From positions 4,154,001 to 4,218,000 of the forward strand of contig JASJZC010000005.1 of assembly GCA_037178855.1 (NCBI GenBank): a DNA stretch of 64,000 bases, read 5' to 3'. The translations under genes were made by a program, and so were the position numbers. Source of the DNA: Oscheius sp. JU75 (lineage: Eukaryota; Nematoda; Chromadorea; Rhabditida; Rhabditidae). The notes under the pieces were generated by a model, which worked only from the letters and a program-made list of their open reading frames with translations, made no database searches and was not told the origin of the DNA. Shown here in pieces: positions 20,876 to 35,400 of the stretch (its first letter is position 1; every line of letters begins with the position of its first letter).

Positions 20876-21640
20876 TTTGGCGTCCTTCGGATCCATCTGC
20901 TGCGCCTCGTTTCGGTTTTATTTTTGTAATTTATTCCCTGTCCTATTTATTGTACGGCTGTCCTGTATATTTCCAGACATCTGCATTCTTTTTATCTGCT
21001 TGTCCCCCCGAGCCCCGTAGTGTTATTTTGTGATACCCGTCTTGATTTCCCCCTTTGTGTGACGGTAATCTCTTTTCCATTCTCTCTATTTGTAACTCTC
21101 TTATGTCGCAGCATAAAAGCATTGTCAAAACGTTACCATTACGGATATATTACACAGATATCCAGACTGAGAGGTACAAAGTTTTTCTGGTAGAAGCTGC
21201 ATCTCAGTTTGTCAGAGAAACGCGTGGCTATGTGTTTTTCAATAACTTGTGACAACCTCGCGAGGAGAGGAAACTTCAGAAATATGCTTTATGACAACGT
21301 AATTTATAAAATATAGACAATCTCATGTGAAAGAAAACTTGGCTAGCCATAAGATCTAGTACAAAAGATGAAAAGGACCTCCCAATAACCCAGATTGGAT
21401 GTTGAATAGAGTCGACCGAGATGTCCCGATCTCAGTCGTCTCTTATCTGCATAGAGAACGAAAGGAGAGCGTCCCTTCTCTCCTTCACTCTCTGTCTGAC
21501 AGTTGAAAGGTGTCCCTCCCTCTCAACAGACAAAATACAGACCTCGACTGTCCCGAGTCGAAAGATGGGTCATGGGGAAGTGTGGAAAGCTATTGGCGTG
21601 AAGAAGAAAAGAAGAAATTAGAGAAATTGTTGGAAGACAG
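20876..21640. other. Convergent 3' region between GDI and twitchin
   Basis: 765 bp between the stop of GDI (+) and the stop of twitchin (-). It should hold both 3' UTRs. Short ORFs show no motifs, and I see no RNA gene or repeat. Confidence 0.5.
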
Positions 21641-23470
21641 TTATAAAATAACTACGAGGGCTGCGACTATTTTAGAAACGGCCTTCTTGTCTTTGATGAC
21701 CTTCGCAACGTACAGACCCTCATCAGAAGGTTCTACTGTCTGAAATGTCTTTTTTATAATTTCAAGAGGGCACAGTCACCTTGAAATCTAATTTAAAAGT
21801 ATTTCCCGATTTTACACTCTTTTGTCGATCCGACTTTTCGACTTTGTCAGCTCCTTTGAACCATTGAACCGTGTAATTTTCAGCATCTTCCAGCTCCAAT
21901 GTCAACTTGGCCTGTCCGCCAACCGATGCTGACACCGAGGAGGGAAGTTTCACAAATGGAGGGTCAACTGGACCATCTGCAATTGACTCATAGTCCTTTC
22001 CAAAAAGACAAAACGAACCACTGACTACCACGGAAGCAGCGGTAGTGATAACTCTGTTGATAACCAGTTGGTATTGACCAGAATGACTGGCATCAGCCGA
22101 GTCGACGGACAGTCGAACTCTTCTTCCTTCTTGTGTCACTCCAGTCGTGATCTCCGATCCATTGTGCAGCCATTGAACAGAAGATGGCTCGTCCGAAAGA
22201 ACAGCTTCGAGAGAGAACGGCGATCCAGCTTCGACAATTTGACCCGACAGATGACTCTCGATTGACAGGACCGAAGGCTCAGAATGAGGCAGTACTCCAT
22301 TCGGTTTCTTGCTCTTCAGACTTAGAGTGGCCTTTGTTGTTTCCCGTCCGGCCGAATTGCTTGCTCGACAGAGATACTCACCAGCATCGTCCGTTGTCAC
22401 TCCACTAATCCTAAATCGTGCTGTTCCTCCGACATAAGAGGCCTGGAAGCGGGAGTCAGAAACGGTTTCTCCGTTGTGAAGCCATTCGATGAGAGGTTCT
22501 GGAGTAGCAGAGATTTGGCAAGAGAACTCGCTGTCCGCTCCTTCCTCCGTCTCGATGTTTTGTAGTTTCGTGACAAAGCTGGGTGGCTCGTTGCTGACCT
22601 TCATCTTCAGATCGTCCTTGGCAGATCGAACGTCTGGAGAGACATCTCTCAGTAGACTCGATGACCTCCTTCGGATATCCGAAAACGACCTCGACTTTTC
22701 AATCTCTCCTGCGTGAAGACTGTCGTATATCCTCCTTGTCGCTCTTGGAAGAGCAGGAATTGGTTCTCCTCCTTTGGTCTGGACTGTCAACATGCATTCA
22801 GTATAATCTTCTCCGAGCTCATTCGTTGCTCTACAACTGTATGTTCCGGCATCATCGATCCGGGCGTTGAAGATTTCCAATGAGGCGACTCCACTTCTGA
22901 ATGTCAGTTGCACGCGGTCTTGGTCAACTGGATGTCCATCTTTGAGCCATTCGACCTTCGGATTGGGGTTTCCGGAGAGAGAACAGATCAGTTTGCACTG
23001 GTGATTCTTCTGGATAAGACGAGGACGCAGATGGAATGTGAACTTGGGAGCAGATCTTTCTTCCTCGAATTCTTCGACCTTCGGCAGTTCTGGCGCCTTT
23101 TTCATCGGTTCTAGTGGTTTTGATTCGAAGTCGCCGGTGATCTTGGTTACGTTTAGGAAGACAACTTCTTCGCGAGAACCATAGCTGTTCTTTGCTCTAA
23201 CTACGTACTCTCCCTTGTCGTCCAACTTGACTCGATTGATGGTCAGGCCGTAGTCATTTCCGTCGTACTTCTTCATGTACTTGACGCTCTGTTTGAGTTC
23301 CTTGGCATCGTGATGCCAGGTGACGACAGGAGGAGAAGCAGCCAGGACACGACAGTAGAAGTTGGCACTTTGTCCTTCAGCCACACTCGTACTGTACGGT
23401 TTGATGATAAACCGAGGCTGAGCCTCGCTTCTGTCGAAGAAGGCATCTTGCATGCAGTATTCCTGTGGCC
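21641..23470 (-). other. Twitchin C-terminal Ig domains
   Basis: Five Ig domains are visible after the kinase tail: [60 protein letters not shown], an [20 protein letters not shown] domain, and [20 protein letters not shown]. The last is finished by a small exon (about 21641-21740). The long Ser/Arg linker [19 protein letters not shown] separates Ig 2 and 3. Confidence 0.9.
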
Positions 23471-26400
23471 TGTGTTTACGGAGCGAAGAGTAGTTGGCGA
23501 TTCTTCCAAGAGCAGGGTGTGGTTCCGGCCAAGAGTCCTAAAATTTAATTATTTTCAATTTCAACTGACTGAGAAACTCACGTATTTGGCACGGACTCTG
23601 TCCCGAACTGACGTGTATCGGGAGCTTGGAATCTGGTCGTCTCTGTGTGGCACATTGACGCCTCGAGACAGCCAAGGATGTTCAAGAGCCTGGTGGATAG
23701 TTAGACGACTTCTGAAAACGTTCTGTCTGTTAAATACAAGTGGTTTATTACCCAGTGTCAGCGACGAGAAGCTTCCTGAGGAAGTCCTTGCCTTCGTCAG
23801 AGATGGAGTTGAAGATGGGGTCATCCAAGTTCCAATCGCACTTCTTGACATTCTTCAAGGTCTCTTCGTCGTTTTCTCCACCGAATGGAGACAGACCGGA
23901 CATCAAAATGTAGGAGAGAACTCCAACACTCCACATGTCAGTGTAGTAGCCGACCGGCTTGCCTTCAGCCACTTCAGGAGCAGCAAACTCGGCAGTTCCC
24001 GTAGTGACCTTGACAGAGTCCTTGGGATTCAAATGAGCCGTCAGACCGAAGTCGATGAGTTTCAAGTCGTCACTTCTCTTCGTGGTGAACATGATGTTTT
24101 CGGGTTTGAGATCGAGATGCACGTAGCTGTTTTCATGCATGTGACAGAGTCCTTCACAGACTTGTCTCATGTAGTCGGCGGCTTCCTTCTCGGACATTCT
24201 GTTCGAGTCGTCAGCAACTTTCTCGAAGAGCTCTCCTCCCGACATGAACTCGTAGATCATAGCCATCTCTCCGTCGTCTTCGAAAGCATCGTGCAGATTG
24301 ATCAGTTTCGGATGACGAAGAGCACTCATGGTCTGAATCTCTTTTCTGACAGTATCCTTGTCGGCTTCGTGCGGTGTCATGACAAACTTGGCGGCGAAGG
24401 TGTTTCCAGTAGCTCGCTCAGTTGCTCTATGTACTACTCCAAAGGCTCCATTTCCTATTTCCTCGTGGATCTCGTAATGATCGAGGATGTTGTCTGTCTT
24501 GATTTCAACAGGCTGAGGATAGTACTGCTTCCAGATGTCAATGACAAACGGATCGTAGTTGTCCATTGGCAGTCCTTTTCCTCTTACGATCTTTCCAGTC
24601 TCGTCCACATTGTATCCACGTCGTCTTCTTCGGTCCTCTCCCGGCATCGTGACTGGAGCAGTCGGTTCACAGGGTCTGCTCACTCCATGTTTGTTTTCAG
24701 CCAGGATTCGGAACTCGTAGGTGCTCTTTGGACGACATCCTTCCACGGTCAGATAACAGAATCTCGTCTTAGCACAGGGCTGCCACGTTCCTCCGTTCAC
24801 ATCGCGTTTCTCGATCGTGTAGCTGGTGACCATACTGCCTCCGTCCAATGCTGGTGGCTTCCAAGAGAGGATGACAGCTTCGTCGAGAACATTTTCAACG
24901 AGGGGGAATCGAGGAGGCTCTGGTCGATCGGCCACCGATAGAGTGAGGGTTCCACTGTCTTGACCAGCGCTGTTCTCAACCACAACACGATATTGACCGT
25001 AGTCTTCTCGAGTAGCATTCGAGATCTTTAGAACACATTCCTTTTCTTCCATACTGATCGAGTACTTTCCACCATTTTCAATCTTCTCTCCATCCTTGTA
25101 CCATCTGGACTCGCCACGAGGGAAGGCTTTGTATGGGATGCGAATTTCGACATTTTCTCCCTTCTGGGCTTCGTAGCCGCCATGATAACGTGGTGGAATG
25201 AAGACTCTTGGCTTGCTCTTCAGCTGTAGATTAGCTCTGGTGCTCTTGGTTCCAGAGGCATTGGTAACACGACAAGTGTACTCTTCGGCATCGTCAGAAG
25301 ACAGATCGTTGATAATTAAAACTTGAACATTGCCCTTGTTGAGCATGGTGAACTTCTTTGTGTCGACGAGCTCCTTTATTCCCTTGAACCAGCGAACGGT
25401 TGGACGTGGCTGACCGGTGATCTCGCACTCGAATGTCGCGTGTCTTCCAATGTCACAGACTTGGTCCGACAATCCACGAACAATCTCCGGAGCCTCGCCG
25501 GACTTGCTCGACTTGAACTCCATCGTCTCCATTTCAACTGGCTCCGAGACACCCTGAAAGTGTTGTTACAATTATTTCAAGAATTTTATTTTTAAAGTTT
25601 TGCAATTACTAGTTTCAAAAGTTTCAAAGTTTCTAAAACACAACTCACAGCATCGTTGACAGCAAAGACGCGGAAGTCGTACTTTCTGCCGTCGATGAGA
25701 TTCGGAATGTTGAAGATGGTTGGAGGTGATGGATTTTGGTTGAGCTGAATCCATTCTCCTCCGACCTCTCGTTTCTCAATGAGGTAACCACGAAGTCGGC
25801 CTCCACCATCACTTGCTGGTCTATGCCAAGTGAGACTGACGAAATCTCCTCCAATCTGGGTGACTTCGGGATTGAGAGGAGCAGTTGGCGGACCAAAGGG
25901 AAGACGAGCGACAACGGATTGGTCTCCTGCCAAAGGAGCTCCTTGTCCATTGACGTTACAGGCTGATACTCGGAATTCGTACTCATGATGTTCAAAGAGT
26001 CCCTGAACGATGAAGGAAAGATCTCGAACAGCACTGGCAACAACAGTCCAGTCCTCCTTGGACACGTCTCTCTTCTCGATGATGTAGTTGGTGATCTTGC
26101 TTCCTCCGTCGTCAACTGGCGGTCTCCAAGCCAGTTGTACTTGATGAGGTCCTACGTTGCTGAAGTGGAGAGGTCCTTGAGGAGCAGACGGGAGTCCAGT
26201 CACATTGAGCCAGAAGCTCGTGCTAGCTTCACCACTGTCGTTGCTAATCGTGTACTCGTACTTTCCAGCCTCGCGTACAGTCAGACTGGGAATCGTTATG
26301 AGAACATGATCATCGAAGTCGACAAGACGGATGGTTGGATGATCGTCACGAACTTCTTCCTTGTTCAGTAGCAGAGTATGACGGAATGGAGCTGTTCCAC

Positions 26401-29400
26401 TGAAGTAGATCTTGAGGCGAACCATTTCCTCCATTGGTAAGATAGTATTCGGTACATCTCTTTCGATGACTGGTGGAGCCTGGACAATGAGTCTAGCAGT
26501 GGCTGTGTCGGTTCCATAACAGTTGGACACTTCACAAGTGTACTCTCCGGCATCGATATCCCACACTTCTTTGATGATAAATTTGTAGGATCCCTCATGA
26601 GATTCGAAGCGGTATCTGTTGCTCTCAGGAAGTTCACGTCCGTTTCTGAACCATTTGCAGATCGGACTCGGTCGGCCAATAGCTTCACAAGTGAATACAG
26701 CTCGTCTGTTGTACGGCTGAGCAGTATCTTCTGGCTTGACGACTATTTCTGGTCGAGAGCCAGCCAGGTCTTGAATCTTGATAGGAGCAGTTGGCAGTGA
26801 AGGAAGTCCTCTGCCGGCAGAGTTAACAGCCGAGATACGGAACTCGTAATCGTGGAACTCCTTCAGATTGGGCACAGTGAACTCGGGATCTCTGAATTGA
26901 ACTGTTGTTTTCGAATTGAGCTCATATCTTACCTGACATTGTAGTCATTGACCTTGATCCACAAGGTGCTACCGTACTCGCGTTGTTCCACAATGTAGCC
27001 GGTGATTTTGCTGCCTCCGTCATCAAGAGGTGGTACCCAGGTGAGAGTGACATGGTTGCGACCAATCGAAACAGCGCTGGCTTGACTGGGAGGACCAGGA
27101 GGTCCATTCTTCGGCTTCAGTTTGACTCTTTCAGATGGCCCAGAAGGCTTGGAGTAGCCGGCAGTATTCTTGGCAATCACACGGAATTCGTATTCTCCAC
27201 AATCTCTAAGTCCAGTGACCTTGAGTTGGGTATCTGATACGAGATCGGTGCTAGCATTGATCCATTTGGCAGAGTTGATGTCACGGAACTGCACCTGATA
27301 GCCAAGAATCTTGCTTCCACCGTCAGCTGGAGCATCCCATTCAACCAGAGCCCAAGTAGAGTCCATATCGTGGACAGTTGGCGGATCTGGCTGACGAGGC
27401 ACATCGAATTGGTACTTGGCTATGATAGGATCACGAGATTCGAGTGGCTCGGACAGGCCGAACTGATTTTCGGCTCTGACGCGGAAACGGTACTGCTCGT
27501 TACTGAAAACAATTAATTAGATGTCTCTTTGAATGAAACTTTACCTTCTGAGTCCTCCACAGGTATAAGTGAGGTTTCTGACGAAAGAGCTAACTCGTTC
27601 CCATTTGCCTTCCTTCACATTGATTCTCTCAACGACATAGTTGGTAATCGGAGCTCCTCCGTCACTCTTCGGTGGTTTCCATGTCAAAGTACAGCAGTCA
27701 GGACAGATGTCAGTGATTTCCAATGGTCCTTCAGGCACTCCTGGCTTGTCCACGACACGAAGTCGGATGGATCCACTGTCGCTTCCTTGGGTGTTCTCCA
27801 GATCGACAAAGTAGAGGCCACTGTCTTCCAATTGAGCCTTTTCGATGACCAAAGTAGTGAGATAGTCGTTGGATTCGATTCTGCTTCTCTGTTCCTTCTC
27901 TCGGAGAGTAAGATCTCCCTTAGACCATTTGATTTTCGGCAGAGGTGAGGCGGCAAATGGTACATTGATCTTGGCCGTCTCCCCAGCACGAACGAGCAGA
28001 TCCTTGGTGAGCAAGGCCAGATTAATTCTCGGTCTGCTCGGAGCATTTGCTGCAGCAATGGGTTCGGTAGCCTGACTCCACTTGCTGTTACCAGCAGCAT
28101 TCACAGCACAGACACGGAACTCGTACTCCTTCTTGGGCTCGACAGCTGTAACGCGAAGTCGAGTGTCCGGATGAATACCAAAGTTGACCTTCTCCCATTC
28201 TGTTTTGCCCATCTCTCTCTTCTCAACGATGTATCCTTGAATAGGAGCTCCTCCGTCATTGTATGGTCTGCTCCATTGCAACACGATAGCCTCCTCCGAA
28301 GTTTCAACAGCATCGGGTGTTCCCGGTGCGTCTGGCACATCGAAGGGATTCTTGGCCGTGATCGCTTCGTCCGTCTCCAAAGGTTTTCCAACTCCAAACT
28401 GGTTCTCAGCTGACACGCGGAACTCGTAGGGTTGACCATTTTCTAGGTTGCGTACTCGAAGAGATGTCCCAACAGGATGACCGACAATCTCCCAGTCGCC
28501 ACCAGGAGTTCTTTTTTCGACTTGGTAGTTTGTGATCTCGTCTCCTCCGTTGTCCTTTGGTGGCAACCAATGAAGAGTCATAGCATCTCCAACGATATCC
28601 GTGGCACGAATCGGACCAGTCGGTGCGCCAGGGGCATCAAGTACTTTCACATTCAGCTTTCCAACATCCTTTCCGTGGCGATTGCTCACATTGATCTTGT
28701 ACGGACCAGTATCAGATCTCTTGGCATTGGTTGTCTTGATGATGATCTCTCCCGGAAGAACTTCGACTGTTGTTCTGTCATCTTCATAGATGGGAGCCAA
28801 TCCATTGAAGAGATCCACAATTGGTTTCGGATTTCCACCAGTGTAGGGGATCTTTATCTCAATGGTTTCTCCTGCCTTCACCGTGATATCCTTCAGATTG
28901 CTGAGATCGAGAACTGGACGTCCGGGCTGATCTTGGTAGACACAGAGTTCGGATGGACGAGATGGTTCTCCTTCTCCAGCAGAATTGACAGCAATCACTC
29001 GGAACTCGTATTCGTCTTTCTCCTTACCAGGGACAATCAAACTGGTATCCTTGGTCGGTTTCTCATTGACTCTGGACCAGTCATTCTCTCCCAGCTTCTT
29101 CTTCTCGAGAATGTATCCATCAATAGGCGCCCCTCCATCACGAGTAGGTCGAGACCAGTGCACTTCGGCAGAGTTTTTCGTGATCTTTCCGACTCTTGGA
29201 GGTTCTGGGGCCCCTGGAGGTTCGACGTAAGGTCTACAGGTGACAGGTTCAGTTCCATTGCTAGCCTCTCCTTCTCCAGCCAGATTCACGGCTCGAACAC
29301 GGAATTGATAGGTCTCTCCCTCGTGCAGTCCAGTGACAACGGCTTCGGTTCCCTTGATCAAAGGCATTCTCACAGGAGCCCAGTCTCCGCCTCCTCTCTT

Positions 29401-32400
29401 TTCGAATCTTTCAATAACGTATCCGAGAATGGGCGAACCTCCGTCGTCTCTTGGAGGATTCCATTTGAGAGCGACGTAGTTGCTCTCGTAGCCAGTAATC
29501 TCAGGAGTACTGGGAGCACCTGGTGGATCGAACGGATCCTTGATGACAACTGTGGATCCCTGGCACCAATCAGACAATCCGACGATGTTCTCAGCTCTGA
29601 TCCTGAAGCGGTAGGTCTGACCGTGGTCCAGAGATCGGACGACGTAGCTGGTAGTACTGACTGTTCCAGGTACTTTGTCCCAGATCTGAGATCCGACTTC
29701 CTGATACTCGATTCTGTATCCAATGACTTCTGCTCCTCCATCGTCTTTAGGTGGTTGCCAGGTCAGAGTTGTGCTTTTACGTGTGGTGTCGCTGTACTCA
29801 ATGCTCTCCGGAGGTCCAGGTTTGTCAATAACGGTGATCTTAATATTTGCCTCTGCGTCTCCGTAAGGGTTGCTGGCCTTGATCTTCACCGGACCAGTGT
29901 CACTTCGACGACTTGAGGGAATATACAGACGAGTTCTGCTATCAGTAGTCTCGACTCCAGGCATAGGCTTTCCATCTCTGGTCCAATCGATTGTCGGTTT
30001 CGGGGATCCACTGTAGGGAATGATGATCTCAAGAGGTTCTCCAGCCTGAATTCCAACTGTATAGACTATAGCCAGAAGGACTCACTCTGACGCGGAACTC
30101 TTTTCCATCGATTCCGAGATCGAAACTAGGAGCCTCGAACATTGGCTTCGCTGTAGCCATGTCGGACGGATCAGATGGAGCTCCTGGACCAGCCTTGTTA
30201 ACAGCGACCACGCGGTATTCGTACGTATGATCTTTCTGCACACGGACATCAGAGAAGGCAGTTCCTTGAACCGGAGTGGTGTTCACCTAAACCACTATTA
30301 TGATACTATAGTACATTCAATACCTTGATCCACCGACCAGTCTTCATGTCTTTTCTTTCCACATCGTAGTGCTGAACGGGCGAACCTCCATTGTCTCTTG
30401 GCGGATCCCATTTGAGATCAATATGATCCACATCCGTGTCCACAATTTGTGGTTTTCCTGGTTTGCCTGGAGTTCCGAAAGGATCTTTTGCCAGAACTGG
30501 GTCAGTCGTCGCAAGTGGATCTGATCTTCCGAATTGGTTCTCGGCACAGACTCGCAGCTCGTATTCGTGTCCTTCGACGAGTTTGGGTACTGTGATAGAT
30601 GTTCCGGTGACGAAGGTTGAGACTGGAACCCATGTGTTTGTCTTCGTATCACGCTTCTCGACCACGTAGTTGCTGATTTCAGCTCCTCCATCATCAACGG
30701 GCGGATTCCAGTTAAGAACACAGCTGTCCTTGGTCACTTCAGACACTTCCAATGGACCAACTGGTGCAGAAGGTCTGTCTTGGACGATGACTTCGAAGAC
30801 GCCTTCGTCCGATCCGAGCTCGTTGTGAACCTTGAGCACATAGGGTCCGGAGTCACTTCTCTTAGCACTTGGGAAAAAGATAGAAGTCAGTCCAGGTTTG
30901 GTATCCAGAAGAAGTTCAGGAGCAAGATTGCCTTCCTTGCTCCAGTCGGCTTTCGGTTCAGGAGCTCCAACAAACTCAACCTCCATCGTGTGTGAGAATC
31001 CTGCCCTCATCTTGATCTTTCTGTTCGTGGTTGTAATCTTTGGCTTGAGATATCGAGCACAAGTCAATTGCGGATCAGTTGGATCAGAGGGGTCAGAAGG
31101 ACCAGCCTCGTTGACAGCCGTCACGCGAAACTCGTATTCAACTCCTGGTTTCAGATTTCCCGCGCTGAAAGTTGTTCCAGCAGTCTTTCCAGCCTCTTGC
31201 CATACTCCCGATCCACGTTCCTTCTTCTCCACAATGTAGTTTTTGATAGGCGATCCTCCATTGTCCACTGGTGGCTTCCACTTGATGTCGATTCTATCCT
31301 TGTCCCAATCGGTCACTTCCGGCTTTTCAGGAGCTGAAGGAACATCGAACTCGTTCTTTGCCACAATGCCCTCTTCAGCAGTCAGGGGCTTCGACTCTCC
31401 TTGTAGATTGACAGCCTTGACACGGAACTGATATTCCTTGCCCGGAGTCAACTTGGTCACTTTGGCGTTGCAGTCGGGGAATGTTCCAACCTCTTGCCAA
31501 GTGCCTCTTGTGGTGTCCATCTTCTCGACGACGTAGTGGAGAACATCGGATCCTCCATCATCAAGAGGTGGCTTCCAGGAGAGAGTACATCCTTCCTTGT
31601 GTATATCGTTGATCTTCAGTGGACCTTCGGGTGTTGCAGGGACATCCAGAACAGTGACAGTACAGGAAGCCTTGTCTTTTCCGTGCTCATTCTCGACCGT
31701 GATTGTGTACAGACCACTGTCTCCACGGGCAGCCTTGTAGATCTGTAGCTGTGAGTGAGTAGGTGTACTGGTCACTTCAGCACGATCTCCAGTCTCCCAT
31801 TTGGTGTCGTTGGCCTTCCACATGGCAGTGGGAGCTGGTTCTCCTTCGAATTGAACATCAAGTTTGATAGGAGTTCCAGCTTTCACACGAATATCCAGAA
31901 GTCCAGCCAAATTGATCTTGGGAGCCATTTTTCTCGGCTTCGCAGTGACAGGGCCAGTCGGATCAGAAGGCTTTCCTGGACCAGCCTTGTTTACAGCCTT
32001 CACTCGGAACTGGTAGGTCTCACCAGGAGTCAAATTGACTGCTGTCGCCTTGGTTTGGTTGCCCGAAACGGTAGCACAAGGTACCCAATCTCCGTATTTG
32101 TCCTTCTTCTCCACGACGTACTGATCGATTGGTGCTCCTCCATCGTTTTCAGGAGCCTTCCATTCCAAGTCTACATGATCCTTGTCCCAATCGACAGCGT
32201 TGACATCGGTCGGAGCTCCGGGCTCATCGTAAGGATTTTTGGCAGTGATGACTTGATTCATAGTGAGAGGTGAGGAGACTCCCTGTCTGTTGACAGCCTT
32301 CACACGGAACTTGTAGTCGTGTCCTTCGCTCAGTTTGTTGACCTTCAACTGCGTATCGGACGTCTCTCCACAAGGCACCCATCTTCCGTCGTCTTCCTGC

Positions 32401-35400
32401 TTCTCCACGATGTAATTGGTAATTGGCGAACCTCCGTCATCTTCGGGTGGATTCCATGAGACAGTACAGCCCTCCTTGTGAATGTCCTTCACTTTCATCG
32501 GTCCTTCTGGTGTTCCAGGAACATCTGATATTGATTGTATGATGATAACAACAAGAGAAACTAACCAAGAACATTCACGGTGACTTCGGCTTCGTCCTTT
32601 CCATTCTCATTGGTAGCTACAATTTTGTACTTTCCACTGTCGGCCCTGGTTGAATCCTTTGTGAAGAGTTTCGTGTTGTGATCATTCGAGTTGTCAATTT
32701 TGGTCTTTCCAATCGAGGTGAGAGGGGTACCATTGAGGAACCATTCGATCTTTGGGTTAGGTTCTCCTTCCACATTGACATCGAATGAAATTGTCTGGCC
32801 AGCCTTGACTCGCAGATCACTGAACATTGTCCTGTCAATCTTGGGAGGCACTGAATTGAATTATTGTCAAGTTCAAACAAAGTGAAATTACAGTTTCTAG
32901 CTTTGGCAATCATTGCTTTGCTAGGATCGGACGGAGTAGATTCTCCAGCTTTGTTGAGGGCCTTCACTCGGAACTGATAGGTCTGTCCAGGCTTCAGTCC
33001 AGTGACAGTTGTGTTGGTCTGATCAGCAGGAACCTTAATCGATATGATTTACAAACAGAGTGTGTGCTGTATACCTTGCAAGCAGGAACCCATTCTCCGT
33101 TGCCAGCCTTCATCTCAACGAGATATTCCTCAATCGGAGCTCCTCCATCGTCTTGAGGCGGAGTCCATTGCAGATCAGCTCTGTCCTTGTCCCAGTCGAC
33201 GACTTCGGGCGTTCCTGGTTTGTCAGCCTTGTCGAATGGATCTTTGGCGAGAATCGACTCTCGTGCTTCCAGCGGATCAGAATCTGAAACTTCATTTAGA
33301 CAAAAGCCCTTTTCCAAAGAGCTCACCTCCGTATCTGTTGACGGCCTTAACTCTGAACTTGTACTCGTGTCCAGGGGTCAGATCGTCAACATGGAAGTTT
33401 GTGTCCTTGCTTTCTCCACAAGTGGTCCATCTACCAGTGTGGGCATCTTGTTTCTCAACGACGTAGTGACTGATCTCAGCGCCTCCGTCGTCCTCGGGCT
33501 CCTTCCAGGACAAGTCACATCCATCCTTGGTCACATTCTTCACATCCAGTGGTCCTCTCGGGCTATCGGGATGATCAACAACGACAACCTTGACTTCAGC
33601 TTCATCCTTTCCATTCTCGTTTTCGGCCTTGATTACATAGGTTCCAGTATCTCCTCTCAACGCTCTTTTGACATTGAACTTGGTCTTGTAGTCCTCATTG
33701 TTGACTTGAAGACGATCGTCCGACTCGAGAGGTTGTCCTTCGAACGTCCAGCTGATGGTCGGAGGAGGTTCTCCAGAGACGGGAATAACCATTTGAAAGT
33801 CTTGACCAGCTCGAACCTTGATTTCCTTGATGGCACTACGATCGATAACCGGAGGAACATTGCGAGCTTTGGCTGTGAGAGTTCTTGAAGGGTCGGAAGG
33901 ATCTCCGACTCCTCCCTTGTTCTTGGCTCTGATTCGGAACTCGTAGCGATGACCTTCTTTGAGTCCATTGACCGTGGCCGCAGTCTTATCAGCCGGAACA
34001 TGAGCAGCTTCCGTCCAGAAGGGAGAGAATTCTTCCTTCATCTCGACGATGTACTCTTCGATCGGAGCTCCACCATCATTGGCAGGAGGAATCCAGGTCA
34101 AATCAGCGTGATCCTTGTCCCAATCAACGATCTCCGGAGCACTCGTCTTTCCAGGCTTATCGAAAGGATTCTTAGCCAGTGTTGTTCCAAATGTTTCCAA
34201 TGGATCGGATTCTCCTTCAGCATTCACAGCAGCCACTCGGAACTTGTATTCGTGTCCGGGGATCAGACCTGAATCTGCTAGTTTCTGGTAGTGTTTGAAA
34301 GTACTGACCGTCCACAAGAGCCGTAGTTTCTCCACCGGGAACCTTTCCAGCCGGAACCCATCTTCCAGTTGAAGTGTCAAGTTTTTCAATGACGTAGCTC
34401 TCAATAGGAATTCCTCCATCGTCATCTAAAATGGTTGTTTCGAAGTAAAACGCCGTGTCATACCAGGAGCTCTCCAGTCAAGGGTCACATGATCAGCATG
34501 GACATCCAGAACATCAAGAGGACCATTTGGTGCGGTCGGTTTGTCTGAACACGTATCTATTACTCGTCCTCTTCAACAACTAACCAATGACAGTCACCTC
34601 GACAGTAGCTTCGTCTTCTCCGTTCGGATTAACAGCTTTAATGTGGTAGACTCCACTGTCTCCTCTCTCTGCCTGCTTGATCTGCAGCTTTGAACGATAT
34701 TCTGGATTGTCGAGTTTGACTCGTCCTCCGTTTCTGACTTCTCGTCCATCAGGCCATTGCCAAGTGACGGTTGGAGCGGGCTCTCCGTCGACGGGAACAT
34801 CCCAGGCCAGCTGTTGCCCAGCCTTCACCTTCAACTTCTTCAATGCGCTGCGGTCGATCTTTGGAGCCACTGAATAGTTTTGTTTTGTTTGGAAGGCAAT
34901 GTTTTCTTACAGTTTCTGGGTTTGGCAATGACAGGCTTGCTAGCGTCACTAGGATCGGAAGCACCGCCCTTGTTGACCGCCACAACACGGAATTCGTATT
35001 CTTCACCAGGGGTGAGATCAGGAACCGTGGCGTTAGTCTGACCTCCAGGAACGGTAACAGCGGGTTCCCATCTGAAAACTGGTAAGAAAGTGAACCAAAG
35101 AAGAGACTACCTTCCGTATTTGGTTCTCTTCTCGACCTGATATTCGGTGATGGGTGATCCTCCGTCATTCGCTGGCGGATCCCACTTGATGTCAACATGA
35201 TCAGAATCCCAATCAGTAGGTTCCGGTCTTCCCGGCTTGTCTGGTCTGTCGAATGGATTTTTGGCCAGAGTATCCGTGTCAGTTTCCAGAGGATCAGAAG
35301 CTCCTTCAGAGTTGACAGCTTTCACGCGGAACTTGTAGTGATCTCCTTTGTTCAAGGTATCCACTTTGAAGTTCGTGTCGGCTGTTCTTCCACAAGGAAC

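Noticed and set aside
23310-24941. 543-codon plus-strand ORF inside twitchin
   Set aside because: It is exactly antisense to the kinase and FnIII exons. Codon bias of the real strand produces long antisense frames, and its translation shows no domain.
28477-29916. 479-codon plus-strand ORF inside twitchin
   Set aside because: It is antisense to the long 27541-29964 exon, and its Ser/Arg-rich translation mirrors reversed FnIII codons.
29965-30086. Apparent break in the twitchin reading frame
   Set aside because: A 40-bp GT..AG intron (30046-30085) restores [17 protein letters not shown] in frame, so no frameshift is needed.
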